NCBI GenBank assembly: GCA_002027195.1
Contig: MWJO01000051.1
Location: 1-54,641 of the forward strand
Length of the DNA stretch: 54,641 nt
Origin: Streptomyces sp. GKU 895
GTDB taxonomy: Bacteria; Actinomycetota; Actinomycetes; Streptomycetales; Streptomycetaceae
Reading direction: 5' to 3'
The notes beneath the pieces were generated by a model. The model was not told where the DNA came from and made no database searches. It saw only the letters and a list, made by a program, of their open reading frames with translations. Position numbers and translations under genes: made by a program. Shown here piece after piece: positions 1 through 7,751 of the stretch. Numbering within the stretch: the first letter of the stretch is position 1; the number at the start of each line of letters is the position of its first letter.

Positions 1-1
1 C

Positions 2-283
2 GACCCGCACCGCCCCACTTCCCGCTCCCAGCCCCCGCGCACCGCCCGCGAACTCCTCACCGACCACGTCACGGCGATGGTCTGCTGCGCCGCGATGGAC
101 ACCGCCGGTGCCACCCCCGGCCTGGACTGGCTGGACGGCCCGACCCTCCTCATCAACGGAGAGCGGACCCCGGACCTCGCCCCCGGGGTCCTCAGCCTCA
201 TCGAGGACGGCGACCCCGTCCCCCTGCGCCACTGGCTGACCCAGGCAGGGATACGCCCGGAGAAGCCGCTCCGCCTGGTCTGA
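2..283 (+). CDS. Hypothetical protein, C-terminal part (start lies before the window)
   Basis: The reading frame is already open at base 2 and runs without a stop to TGA at 281-283, so the real start lies upstream of the window. The visible 93 residues read naturally for Streptomyces and contain a CCAAMD segment and a short acidic-proline C-terminus ending EKPLRLV. I recognise no domain or catalytic motif. It lies on the same strand as the dimethylformamidase-like gene 163 bases downstream, and no terminator is visible between them. An internal ATG at 77 is less likely to be the true start because coding potential continues upstream of it. Confidence 0.55.
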   Translation, partial: DPHRPTSRSQPPRTARELLTDHVTAMVCCAAMDTAGATPGLDWLDGPTLLINGERTPDLAPGVLSLIEDGDPVPLRHWLTQAGIRPEKPLRLV

Positions 284-446
284 GGCGACCGGATCGGAAC
301 CCCTGATTCCACTTTCGGCCAATTCGCAACGAATAGTGACAGCCTGCGCGCGTTATGTGATGTGCTGGGACCGATCGCGCACATGGCAAAGGCTTGCGAC
401 ATAAGACACGCACAACCACACGGGGGTACGAGGGAGGGGAGCAGCC

Positions 447-1944
447 ATGGGTCCGGAGCCGATCCGCCGCTGGGAGTCGGGAGCCCTGGCGCACGCCGTG
501 ACGGACCCCTTCGGCCAGGGCCCCCTCCCCTGGCTCCGGGGCAGCGAGACGTACTTCGGCGACACGGGCCAGGTCGTCCCCTGGTACGTGGACGCACCGC
601 AGCAGCCCCCCGCCACACCGGCCCGAGGCACCCGCATCCCCACCCCCCGCTCGGCCGGCGCCCCCGCGCGGCGACGACGTCCGCCGCCAGATCAAGGGCT
701 TCGCCTCCACCGGCGCGGTCGCCCCGGGTGAGGCCATCGACTTCCACATCACCGTCGACCCGCCCCAGGAGTTCAGCGTCGACGTCTACCGCATCGGCCA
801 CTACGGCGGTGACGGCGCCGCGAAGATCACCACCAGCCCCCGCCTCTCCGGCATCGTCCAGCCCCCGCCGCTCACCGCGGACCGCACGGTCTCCTGTCAC
901 CACTGGTGGCTGAGCTGGCGCCTCCAGATCCCCTCGTACTGGGGCATCGGCGCGTACGTGGCCGTCCTCACCACCGCCGACGGCTACCGCTCCCACGTCC
1001 CCTTCACGGTCCGCCACGACCAGCCGGCCGACCTGCTCCTGCTCCTCCCGGACGTGACGTGGCAGGCGTACAACCTCTATCCGGAGGACGGCCGCACCGG
1101 CGCGAGCCTCTACCACGCCTGGGACGAGGAGGGCCGTCTCCTCGGCGAGTCCGACGCCGCGACGACGGTCTCCTTCGACCGCCCCTACGCGGGCGCGGGC
1201 CTGCCCCTCCACGTGGGCCACGCCTACGACTTCATCCGCTGGGCCGAGCGCTACGGCTACGACCTCGCCTACGCCGACGCCCGCGACCTGCACTCCGGCC
1301 GCGTCGACCCCACCCGCTACCGCGGTCTGGTCTTCCCGGGCCACGACGAGTACTGGTCGGCGAACATGCGCCGCACCGTGGAGCGCGCCCGCGACCACGG
1401 CACGTCCCTGGTCTTCCTCTCCGCCAACACCATGTACTGGCAGGTGGAGTTGGGCCCGTCCCCGTCGGGCGTCCCCGACCGGCTGCTGACCTGCCGCAAG
1501 CGCAAGGGCCCCGGCCGCCCGGTGCTGTGGCGCGAGATCGACCGCCCCGAGCAGGAGCTGATCGGCATCCAGTACGCGGGCCAGGTCCCCGAGCCCCACC
1601 CCCTGATCGTGCGCAACGCCGACCACTGGCTGTGGGAGGCGACCGGCGCCCATGACGGCGACGCCATCGAGGGCCTGGTCGCCGGCGAGGCCGACCGCTA
1701 CTTCCCGCGCACCCCGCTCCCCGCCCACGACGACCGCATCCTGCTCGCGCACTCCCCGTACACCGACACCGAGGGCGCCCTCCGTCACCAGGAGACGTCC
1801 CTCTACCGCGCCCCCTCGGGCGCCCTGGTCTTCGCGTCGGGGACGTTCGCCTGGTCCCCGTCCCTGGACCGCCCGGGCCATGTGGACCCCCGCGTCCAGC
1901 GCGCCACCGCCAACCTCCTGGACCGCATCTGCAAGCGTGACTGA
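447..1944 (+). CDS. N,N-dimethylformamidase beta-subunit-like protein, apparently frameshifted
   Basis: The product resembles the large-subunit (DMFA2-type C-terminal) family, which in characterised members hydrolyses N,N-dimethylformamide; the substrate here is unknown. An ATG at 447 follows a GGGAGGGGAG Shine-Dalgarno. The first part (MGPEPIRRWESGAL... VPWYVD) reads in one frame. From about 661 the frame encoding DDVRRQIKGFASTG and the rest of the protein is offset by one base. The downstream frame contains the family-typical GHDEYWS segment and ends at 1944. The total length is 3n+1, as expected for one extra base, probably in the C-rich stretch 600-671. The restored protein would be about 498 aa. 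This could be a real pseudogene, but several similar indels in this window favour a sequence error. Function is by family resemblance only. Confidence 0.7.
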
Positions 1945-2063
1945 CCCCAGGTCGGAGGCCAGCCGCCTATAAGGGACAATCAACCCGTTGGCCCGCCCGT
2001 CGCCCACCACCGCCCTACTCGAGCCCTTCGGGCGCCCCTTTTGTTCAACCACGGGGAGGAACC

Positions 2064-2963
2064 GTGTCCGGATTCGTAGAAAAGCCCGAGCCGATCCAGG
2101 TGCCGGGCTTGGTGCATCTCCACACCGGCAAGGTGCGCGAGCTGTACCAGAACGAGGCGGGCGACCTCGTGATGGTCGCCAGCGACCGCATCTCCGCGTA
2201 CGACTGGGTGCTGCCCACCGAGATCCCCGACAAGGGCCGGGTCCTCACGCAGCTCTCCCTGTGGTGGTTCGACCAGCTCGCCGACCTGATCCCGAACCAC
2301 ATCATCAGCACCGACCTCCCCGAGGGCGCCCCCGCCGACTGGGCGGGCCGCACGGTGGTCTGCAAGTCGCTCCAGATGGTCCCGGTCGAGTGCGTGGCCC
2401 GCGGCTACCTCACCGGCTCCGGCCTGGCCGAGTACAACGAGTCGCGTACGGTCTGCGGCCTCGCCCTCCCCGAGGGCCTGTCCGACGGCAGCGAGCTGCC
2501 CGCCCCGATCTTCACCCCGGCCACCAAGGCCGCGGTCGGCGAGCACGACGAGAACGTGTCGTACGAGGAGGTCGCCCGCCAGGTCGGCGCCGACACCGCC
2601 GCCCAGCTGCGCCAGGCCACCCTCGCCGTCTACACGCGCGGCCGGGACATCGCCCGGGACCGGGGCATCCTGCTCGCGGACACCAAGTTCGAGTTCGGCT
2701 TCGACGGCGACACCCTCGTCATCGGCGACGAGGTCCTCACCCCGGACTCCTCCCGCTTCTGGCCGGCCGAGTCGTGGGAGCCGGGGCACGCGCAGCCGTC
2801 GTACGACAAGCAGTTCGTGCGGGACTGGCTGACCTCGGCGGCCTCCGGCTGGGACCGCAAGAGCGAGCAGCCGCCGCCCGCGCTGCCGCAGGAGGTCGTG
2901 GACCGCACGCGCGCCAAGTACATCGAGGCGTACGAGCGCCTGACGGGCACGAGCTGGAGCTGA
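2064..2963 (+). CDS. purC: Phosphoribosylaminoimidazole-succinocarboxamide (SAICAR) synthase
   Basis: PurC ligates L-aspartate to CAIR using ATP, giving SAICAR in de novo purine synthesis in the cytoplasm. The 299-aa protein has the usual length of the longer actinobacterial/fungal-like form. It carries the family features HTGKVRELY near the N-terminus, SDRISAYDWVLPTEIPDKG, the VECVARGYLTGSG motif and the C-terminal DTKFEFG and DEVLTPDSSRFWP motifs. The GTG start at 2064 has a strong GGGGAGGA ribosome-binding site four bases upstream. The gene stands apart from the other pur genes of the window, with a strong hairpin 10 bases after its stop. A possible -10 (TATAAG, 1968-1973) lies in the upstream gap. 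Confidence 0.97.
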   Translation: MSGFVEKPEPIQVPGLVHLHTGKVRELYQNEAGDLVMVASDRISAYDWVLPTEIPDKGRVLTQLSLWWFDQLADLIPNHIISTDLPEGAPADWAGRTVVCKSLQMVPVECVARGYLTGSGLAEYNESRTVCGLALPEGLSDGSELPAPIFTPATKAAVGEHDENVSYEEVARQVGADTAAQLRQATLAVYTRGRDIARDRGILLADTKFEFGFDGDTLVIGDEVLTPDSSRFWPAESWEPGHAQPSYDKQFVRDWLTSAASGWDRKSEQPPPALPQEVVDRTRAKYIEAYERLTGTSWS

Positions 2964-2972
2964 CCACATGAA

Positions 2973-3002
2973 AAAGCCCCCCGGCAGAAGCCGGGGGGCT
3001 TT
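2973..3002. terminator. Bidirectional intrinsic terminator between purC and tRNA-Gly
   Basis: The arms AGCCCCCCGGC (2975-2985) and GCCGGGGGGCT (2990-3000) pair perfectly around an AGAA tetraloop. TTT follows on the plus strand and TTTTT on the minus strand. It can therefore end both purC (plus) and the tRNA-Gly gene (minus). Confidence 0.85.
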
Positions 3003-3087
3003 GATCAAGAGCGAACGACGAGGTTCGAACTCGCGACCTCAACCTTGGCAAGGTTGCGCTCTACCAACTGAGCTACGTTCGCACTGC
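2974..3087 (-). repeat. Direct repeat A: tRNA-Gly plus terminator cassette, copy 1
   Basis: This 114-base segment, covering the hairpin, spacer and whole tRNA-Gly gene, recurs at 6757-6870 in the same orientation with three substitutions: one in the hairpin, one after TTT and one just beyond the tRNA 5' end. The pair brackets the two-component/ABC transporter operon. Confidence 0.9.
3010..3082 (-). tRNA. tRNA-Gly(GCC), copy 1
   Basis: On the minus strand a 73-nt cloverleaf folds with acceptor GCGAACG/CGTTCGC, D-stem GCTC/GAGC, anticodon stem CAACC/GGTTG and loop TTGCCAA (anticodon GCC). It has a canonical TTCGAAC T-loop and discriminator U73, as usual for bacterial glycine tRNAs. No CCA is encoded. 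An identical gene lies at 6793-6865. Confidence 0.95.
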
Positions 3088-3105
3088 GCCGAAGCGCGAT
3101 GCCTA

Positions 3106-3714
3106 CTATACCCAACCTCGCTCGCGCGCGAGACGCACGGCGGTGTGCCGGTTCTCCGCCCCGAGCTTCGAGACGGCCGACGACAGATAGTTCCGTACCG
3201 TCCCCTGGGACAGCGCGGCCCGCTCGGCGATCTCCGCGACGGGCGCCCCGTCGGCGGCGAGTTCCAGCACCTCGGCCTCACGCGCGGTCAGCGGCGAGTC
3301 CCCGGCGGAGATCGCGTCGGCGGCCAACTCGGGGTCGACGTAACGGTTTCCGTCGTGCACCGTGCGGATGATCTCGGCGAGCTTCTGCGCGCTCACCGTC
3401 TTGGGGACGAACCCCCGCACACCCGCCTCAAGGGCCCGCTTCAGATGCCCCGGCCGGCCGTGACTGGTCACGATCAGCACCCGGCAGCCGGGCAGTTCGG
3501 TCCGCAGCGATGTGGCGACCTTCACACCGTCCGCCCCCGGCATCTGCAGATCGAGCACCGCCACATCCGGCTCGTGCGCACGGGCCATCGCCAGCGCCTC
3601 GGGCCCGGACGCGGCCTCGGCGACGACCACCAGATCGTCCTCCATCGAGAGCAGCGCGGCCAGCGCCCCGCGGATCAGATGCTCGTCGTCGGCCAGCAAC
3701 AGCCGTACGGTCAC
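3106..3714 (-). CDS. NarL/FixJ-family response regulator
   Basis: A 202-aa two-domain regulator. The receiver domain has the acidic pocket ADDE (residues 8-11), phosphoacceptor Asp55 in VLDLQMPG and the conserved Lys in FVPKTVS. The C-terminal LuxR-type helix-turn-helix starts at LTAREAEVLELAADG. The GTG start at 3714 overlaps the kinase stop in a GTGA, giving tight translational coupling. It is the last gene of an ATPase-permease-kinase-regulator operon, an arrangement like Bacillus YvfRSTU or DesKR systems, and it probably controls transcription of the upstream transporter pair. The likely operator is described at 6689-6715. The stimulus cannot be read from sequence. Confidence 0.93.
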   Translation of the reverse strand: MTVRLLLADDEHLIRGALAALLSMEDDLVVVAEAASGPEALAMARAHEPDVAVLDLQMPGADGVKVATSLRTELPGCRVLIVTSHGRPGHLKRALEAGVRGFVPKTVSAQKLAEIIRTVHDGNRYVDPELAADAISAGDSPLTAREAEVLELAADGAPVAEIAERAALSQGTVRNYLSSAVSKLGAENRHTAVRLARERGWV

Positions 3715-4919
3715 GAGGTCACCTCGGTCACCATCGGCACCTGCGCCACCAACCGGAACACACCCTCCCGCACGGCCCCCGCCTCCAACGTCCCGTCCAC
3801 CGCCGCCAGCCGCTCCCGCAGCCCGGCGAGCCCGGACCCGCCCGGTCCGGACGGACCGGCGGCCCCGTCGTTCTCCACCGTCAGCACCACACCGTCCTCC
3901 GACCTCCGTACGGACACCGTGCACCGCTGGGCGTCCCCGTGCCGCAGGACGTTCGTCGTCGCCTCCCGGACCACCCAGCCGAGCGCCGACTGCACGTCCA
4001 GCGGCAGCCCGGCCGCCTCCCCGCTGACCGTGCACTCGATCCCGGCAGCCGCCAACACCCCCTGGGCTCCGCTGAGTTCGACCCCCAGGTCGGCCTCCCG
4101 ATACCCGCGTACGACCTCCCGCACCTCGCGCTGCGACTCCTGGGCGATGCGCTGCACCTCGATCATCTGCTCCTCGGCCTCGGGCCGTCCCCGCCGGGCC
4201 AGCTGCACGGCGAGCTCGCTCTTCAGCGAGATCACCGCGAGGTTGCGGCCCATGACGTCGTGCAGATCGCGCCCGAACCGCAGCCGTTCCTCGGCGACGG
4301 CGAGCCGCGCGCGGGTCTCGCGGGCCTCGTCGAGTTCGTAGAAGGCGTTGAGGAGCCAGGCGGAGAAGGCGGAGGTGAAGGCGAGGAACCCGGCACCCAG
4401 CAGCACGGCCAGGCTCGTCAGCAGGGCGGCGGTGCCCGAACGCCCCATCGGGAGGGCCAGGAGACCCGAGCCCACCGCGAAGCCCGTGACGACGCCGTAC
4501 ACATGCCGCCGGTCGGGCAGCCCCATCGCGAGCACGCCGGCGCCGAAGATCAGGACGACCGCGAAGATCGAGCCCGCGGCCGTGTCGACGTCGTCCCCGC
4601 GCGGTCCGCGCTCCGCGACGGTGATCGCCGTGACGGCGACGACGGTGGTGAGCGCGCCGAATGTCCACAACGTGTGGAGGGGCTGCTCACGCCGGCCCAG
4701 GGTCCAGTCCAGCGTCCGGGACGCGGTCACGGCACAGATCACGGCGTGCCCGACCACCAGCACCAGCAGCAGGGCCGCGAGCCAGCCCGGCACCCCGCCG
4801 CCGACGAGCGGCAGCCCGACCGACGCCAGCTCGGCCAGCGCGAAGGCGTGGAACGACCACCGCGTGTACGTCTCCACCTTCGCCGGCGTGCTCTTCCGCC
4901 CCCACCAGCCCCCGGGCAT
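3711..4919 (-). CDS. Membrane sensor histidine kinase (HisKA_3 type)
   Basis: A 402-aa kinase with about five or six hydrophobic segments in the first 190 residues, almost no extracytoplasmic loop, a short linker (NAFYELDEARETRARLAVAEERLR) and then the HisKA_3 dimerisation motif with His220 in GRDLHDVMGRNL. The HATPase region has the N-box VVREATTNVLRHG and a glycine-rich GPGGSGLAGLRERL. This is the DesK/LiaS-like class, which usually senses the membrane itself. I chose ATG 4919 over GTG 4925 because GGGGGAAGGG gives the better spacing. It overlaps the response regulator by 4 bases and follows the permease after 20 bases. Confidence 0.92.
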   Translation of the reverse strand: MPGGWWGRKSTPAKVETYTRWSFHAFALAELASVGLPLVGGGVPGWLAALLLVLVVGHAVICAVTASRTLDWTLGRREQPLHTLWTFGALTTVVAVTAITVAERGPRGDDVDTAAGSIFAVVLIFGAGVLAMGLPDRRHVYGVVTGFAVGSGLLALPMGRSGTAALLTSLAVLLGAGFLAFTSAFSAWLLNAFYELDEARETRARLAVAEERLRFGRDLHDVMGRNLAVISLKSELAVQLARRGRPEAEEQMIEVQRIAQESQREVREVVRGYREADLGVELSGAQGVLAAAGIECTVSGEAAGLPLDVQSALGWVVREATTNVLRHGDAQRCTVSVRRSEDGVVLTVENDGAAGPSGPGGSGLAGLRERLAAVDGTLEAGAVREGVFRLVAQVPMVTEVTS

Positions 4920-4939
4920 GCTCACCCTTCCCCCGTACC

Positions 4940-5719
4940 TCAGCGCCTCGGCTCCCACCGGAACCACCGCCCTACAGCAAACACCCCCGCCGCCGCCCAG
5001 GCCAGCGCGATCAGCACCGGCCCGATCGTCTCGTACACGCTGAGCTCGCCGGTCCAGCCGCCGCGGATCAGCGTGATCACCGGGGTCAGCGGCAGCAGCT
5101 CGCACACCGAGGCCATCCGGTCCGGCAGCAGCTCCAGCGGGACGGTGATCCCGGACCCCACCATGGCGACCAGCACCAGCGGCAACGCCGTGACCTGGGC
5201 GCTCTCCACGGTCCGGGTGAAACCCGCGGTGACGGCGGCCAGCAGGGCACTGACCGCGAGCCCCAGCAGGAGGCCCAGGACGGCGAGATGCGGTGCCTTC
5301 GGAGCCGGGACGTCGAGCAGGGCGGTGCAGGCCGCGACCAGCACCAGGGACTGCACGAACCCCGTCGTCAGGGCCGGAAGCGCGGTCCCGGCGAGGATCT
5401 CGCCGTCCCGCAGCTCTCCCGTCCGCAGCCGCTTGAGGACGAGTTCCTCGCGCCGCGCGACGAAGACGCCGACCAGCGCCGAGTACACCGCGAACAGCAG
5501 CGAGAACCCGATCGCCCCCGGCAGCACCACCGTCCCGACGTCGAGCCCGGTGCCCTTCAGGTCCATGTCCTCGGCCACGGTCCGCACGCTCACCGGCAGC
5601 ACCAGCGGCACGAACACCGCGGTGACGATCATTCCCTTGCTGCGCCCGAAGAGGGTCAGCTCGGCCCGCGCGAGGGCCTTCACCCGGCCTGCCGCCATCC
5701 GATCGACCACGACGTTCAT
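4940..5719 (-). CDS. ABC-2 type transporter permease
   Basis: A 259-aa protein with six predicted hydrophobic segments and an N-terminal cytoplasmic stretch (MAAGRVKALARAELTLFGRSKG), typical of ABC-2 permeases in drug/peptide or lipid export. The ATG overlaps the ATPase stop as ATGA, so the two subunits are translationally coupled. Together with the ATPase it forms a putative exporter under control of the adjacent kinase/regulator. The substrate is unknown; two-component-linked exporters of this class often give resistance to membrane-active compounds, but that is inference. Confidence 0.88.
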   Translation of the reverse strand: MNVVVDRMAAGRVKALARAELTLFGRSKGMIVTAVFVPLVLPVSVRTVAEDMDLKGTGLDVGTVVLPGAIGFSLLFAVYSALVGVFVARREELVLKRLRTGELRDGEILAGTALPALTTGFVQSLVLVAACTALLDVPAPKAPHLAVLGLLLGLAVSALLAAVTAGFTRTVESAQVTALPLVLVAMVGSGITVPLELLPDRMASVCELLPLTPVITLIRGGWTGELSVYETIGPVLIALAWAAAGVFAVGRWFRWEPRR

Positions 5720-6645
5720 GCCCTGACCTCCTGAGCCGCGATCCCCAGGAACGCCTCCTCCAGCGAGGCCGACCGCACATCGAGCCCCCGCAGCTCGACC
5801 CCCGCCCCCGACGCCCACACCAGCACTTCCGTGGCCACCCGCTGCAACTCCCGCGTCCGCAGCCGTACGACCCGCCCGTCGACGTCGTGGGAGAGCACCC
5901 CCAGCTCCCCGAGCGGTGGCAGATCGCCCACGAAGTACCCCTGGGGCAGCTCGAAGGAGATCCGCGAGGGCTGCCCGGCCGTCACCTCGGCGGGGGTCCC
6001 GGTGACCGCGATCCGCCCCTCGTGCAGGATGGCGAGCCGGTCGGCGAGGCCCTCGGCCTCCTCCAGATAGTGCGTGGTCAGCAGCACGGTCGTACCGCCG
6101 TCGCGCAGCGCCCGCACCAGTTCCCAGGTGTCCCGGCGGCCCTCGGCGTCGAGCCCGGTCGTCGGCTCGTCCAGGAACAGCACCTCGGGCCGCCCGAGCA
6201 GCGCGAGCGCGAGATCCAGCCGCCGTCGCTCGCCCCCGGACAGCTGTTTCACGCGTACGTCGCTCCGGCGCGCGAGCCCGACGAGTTCCAGCGCCTCGAC
6301 GGGCGGCCGCGCCCCGCTCACGCACCCCGCCCACATCCGCGCGGTCTCGGCGACGGTGAGCTCGGACGGGAACCCGCCCTCCTGGAGCATCACGCCCGTC
6401 CGCGGCCGTACGGCGGCCCGCTCGGCGTAGGGATCATGGCCGAGCACCCGCACCCGGCCCCCGGCCGGCGGCGCGAGCCCTTCCAGCAGCTCGACCGTGG
6501 ACGTCTTGCCGGCCCCGTTGGTGCCGAGCAGGGCGAAGACCTCGCCGCGGGCCACGGAGAAGCTGATCCCGCGGACCGCCTCGAACCCGCCCCCGTAGAC
6601 GCGTCGCAGGTCGGTGACCTCAATCACGTTCGTGTTCGTGTCCAT
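5716..6645 (-). CDS. ABC transporter ATP-binding protein (DrrA/ABC-2 exporter type)
   Basis: A 309-aa ATPase: Walker A GTNGAGKTS near residue 43, Q-loop LQEGGFP, signature LSGGERRR, Walker B VLFLDEPTTGLD and switch His in LTTHYLEEAE. The C-terminal DUF4162-like extension of DrrA-type exporters follows. It is the first gene of the operon. The ATG at 6645 lies 44 bases from a cluster of TGACA/TGTCA half sites, the probable promoter-operator. It is followed without gap by the permease. Confidence 0.93.
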   Translation of the reverse strand: MDTNTNVIEVTDLRRVYGGGFEAVRGISFSVARGEVFALLGTNGAGKTSTVELLEGLAPPAGGRVRVLGHDPYAERAAVRPRTGVMLQEGGFPSELTVAETARMWAGCVSGARPPVEALELVGLARRSDVRVKQLSGGERRRLDLALALLGRPEVLFLDEPTTGLDAEGRRDTWELVRALRDGGTTVLLTTHYLEEAEGLADRLAILHEGRIAVTGTPAEVTAGQPSRISFELPQGYFVGDLPPLGELGVLSHDVDGRVVRLRTRELQRVATEVLVWASGAGVELRGLDVRSASLEEAFLGIAAQEVRA

Positions 6646-6688
6646 GAGGCAAGCGTCCCGGCGCCACGGGCCCGGAAGGAGTGCGCGC

Positions 6689-6715
6689 TGTCATCACTCG
6701 GGATGACAAATGTCA
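6689..6715 (-). promoter_or_regulatory. Inverted-repeat operator upstream of the ABC/two-component operon
   Basis: Two overlapping palindromes are visible: TGTCATC-6nt-GATGACA (6689-6708) and TGACA-AA-TGTCA (6704-6715). Three TGACA/TGTCA half sites are therefore regularly spaced 44-70 bases before the ATPase start. NarL-family regulators of this operon type commonly autoregulate through such repeats, so the neighbouring response regulator is the obvious candidate. That link is inference. Confidence 0.55.
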
Positions 6716-6756
6716 GAGGCACTCGGCAGTGCTCCGCAGGCACTGCGCACACGAAG

Positions 6757-6786
6757 AAGCCCCCCGGCAGAAGCCAGGGGGCTTTC
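6757..6786 (-). terminator. Intrinsic terminator of the second tRNA-Gly unit
   Basis: Arms AGCCCCCCGGC (6758-6768) and GCCAGGGGGCT (6773-6783) pair with one C-A mismatch around AGAA. It lies just past the tRNA 3' end on the minus strand. It is the mutated twin of the hairpin at 2973-3002. Confidence 0.7.
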
Positions 6787-6792
6787 ATCAAG

Positions 6793-6865
6793 AGCGAACG
6801 ACGAGGTTCGAACTCGCGACCTCAACCTTGGCAAGGTTGCGCTCTACCAACTGAGCTACGTTCGC
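6793..6865 (-). tRNA. tRNA-Gly(GCC), copy 2
   Basis: Identical over all 73 positions to the tRNA-Gly at 3010-3082 (anticodon GCC, discriminator U, no CCA). It lies 80 bases downstream, on the minus strand, of the unusual tRNA-Gly(UCC)-like gene at 6946-7017, and the two may be co-transcribed up to the hairpin at 6757-6786. Confidence 0.95.
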
Positions 6866-6945
6866 ATTGCATCCGATCGGCTCTCACCGACCGGCGCGAG
6901 CACCATCCTACCTGATCCACAAGAGGGATCAGACCGGCGATGCAG

Positions 6946-7017
6946 AGCGGGTGACAGGAATTGCACACTGCGCCTTCCCCCTGGAAGGGGGATGTTCTGC
7001 TACTGAACTACACCCGC
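6946..7017 (-). tRNA. tRNA-Gly(UCC)-like gene with non-canonical D- and T-loops
   Basis: The minus strand folds into acceptor GCGGGTG/CACCCGC with U73, D-stem GTTC/GAAC, anticodon stem TCCCC/GGGGA and loop CTTCCAG (anticodon UCC). The D-loop is AGTAGCA, so G18 of the usual G18G19 is replaced by A. The T-loop is TGCAATT, not TTCAATT, so U55 is replaced by G. The T-stem needs one bulged U (GCAG-U-G against CCTGT). Without that base, which could be a sequencing indel, the stem is perfect. The body is intact enough to be a gene. Paired loss of the 18-55 contact and GUGC at 53-56 recalls staphylococcal non-proteogenic glycine tRNAs. It could equally be a decaying tRNA pseudogene. Confidence 0.65.
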
Positions 7018-7140
7018 ATGTACTCCGTGGGCTGGGCTTTTCCGTCCCCGCCCCTCGGCGTGCTCCAGACTCTAGCCGACCAGGAGGGGTGCAGCGCAAG
7101 TCGGTTGTCCCGAGGGGCGGGTGACCGGGCGTCGACGGGG

Positions 7141-7458
7141 CTACTGCGCCTCGGCGAACGCCTCGTAGACCTTCTTGGGGATGCGGCCGCGGGCCGGCAC
7201 GTCCATCTTGTTCGCCTGGGCCCAGGCGCGGACCGCCGCCGGGTCGGGAGCGACCTCGGTCTGCTTGTACGCCTTGCCGGACCGGGAACGCTTCCGGCCT
7301 GCTTCCACGTAGGGCTCGAGGGCCTTACGCAGTTTCTCGGCATTCACCTGATTCAGGTCGATCTCGTACGACTTGCCGTCGAGTCCGAAGGCGATCGTTT
7401 CCGCCGCTTCCGAGCCGTCGATGTCGTCAAAGAGAGTGACCACGACCTTCTGCGCCAC
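7141..7458 (-). CDS. lsrL: Lsr2-family nucleoid-associated protein (LsrL-type paralogue)
   Basis: A 105-aa H-NS-like DNA-bridging protein. The N-terminal dimerisation domain runs VAQKVVVTLFDDIDGSEAAETIAFGLDG with YEIDL. A basic linker follows (GRKRSRSGKAYKQ). The C-terminal AT-rich-DNA-binding domain has VRAWAQANK and the RGRIPKKVYEAF hook, where the RGR triplet inserts in the minor groove. The GTG at 7458 is the only start giving the family length. The position next to purS matches the S. coelicolor paralogue SCO4076 (LsrL) as I recall it, not the main lsr2. It is transcribed divergently from purSQL across an unusually AT-rich 293-base gap, to which the protein itself might bind. Confidence 0.92.
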   Translation of the reverse strand: MAQKVVVTLFDDIDGSEAAETIAFGLDGKSYEIDLNQVNAEKLRKALEPYVEAGRKRSRSGKAYKQTEVAPDPAAVRAWAQANKMDVPARGRIPKKVYEAFAEAQ

Positions 7459-7751
7459 GAATATCGGTCCCTTCGTACGGCACTTTGCCAATTCATTTGT
7501 ACAGTGCCCGACAATGCATTGTGAAGCCCGACTAAATCCTTTGGCGTGTCCGAGCGCAATAGGTATCGGGTGTCGATCGCGGATCTTTCCTGGAAATTTT
7601 GGTGAACGCCGCCCCTGATACCGGATCGTGACTGGGGTCACGTAGCTTCCTACAAGTCAACGCGCGTAGAAATTTTGTGCGGGTAGTCTGAAGGCACCTG
7701 TTGGAGGACACCCGCAGGAACCTTGCTCAGCACCACACACCGGGAGTGCCA
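7459..7751. promoter_or_regulatory. AT-rich divergent promoter region between lsrL and purS
   Basis: No gene is visible. The stretch is clearly more AT-rich than its surroundings. It holds the perfect 12-base palindrome ACAATGCATTGT (7511-7522) and two direct copies of GAAATTTTG (7593-7601 and 7669-7677). A TAGTCT at about 7685 could be the purS -10. The composition suits Lsr2-type binding, so autoregulation of lsrL and an influence on purSQL are plausible but unproven. Confidence 0.5.

Larger units (their letters stand above)
6757..6870 (-). repeat. Direct repeat A: tRNA-Gly plus terminator cassette, copy 2
   Basis: Second copy of the 114-base segment at 2974-3087, same orientation, three substitutions. 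It contains the terminator hairpin and the second tRNA-Gly(GCC) gene. Confidence 0.9.

Noticed and set aside
2023..2033. GCCC-TTC-GGGC followed by CCCCTTTT as a terminator before purC
   Set aside because: The stem has only four pairs and lies just before the purC ribosome-binding site; too weak to call.
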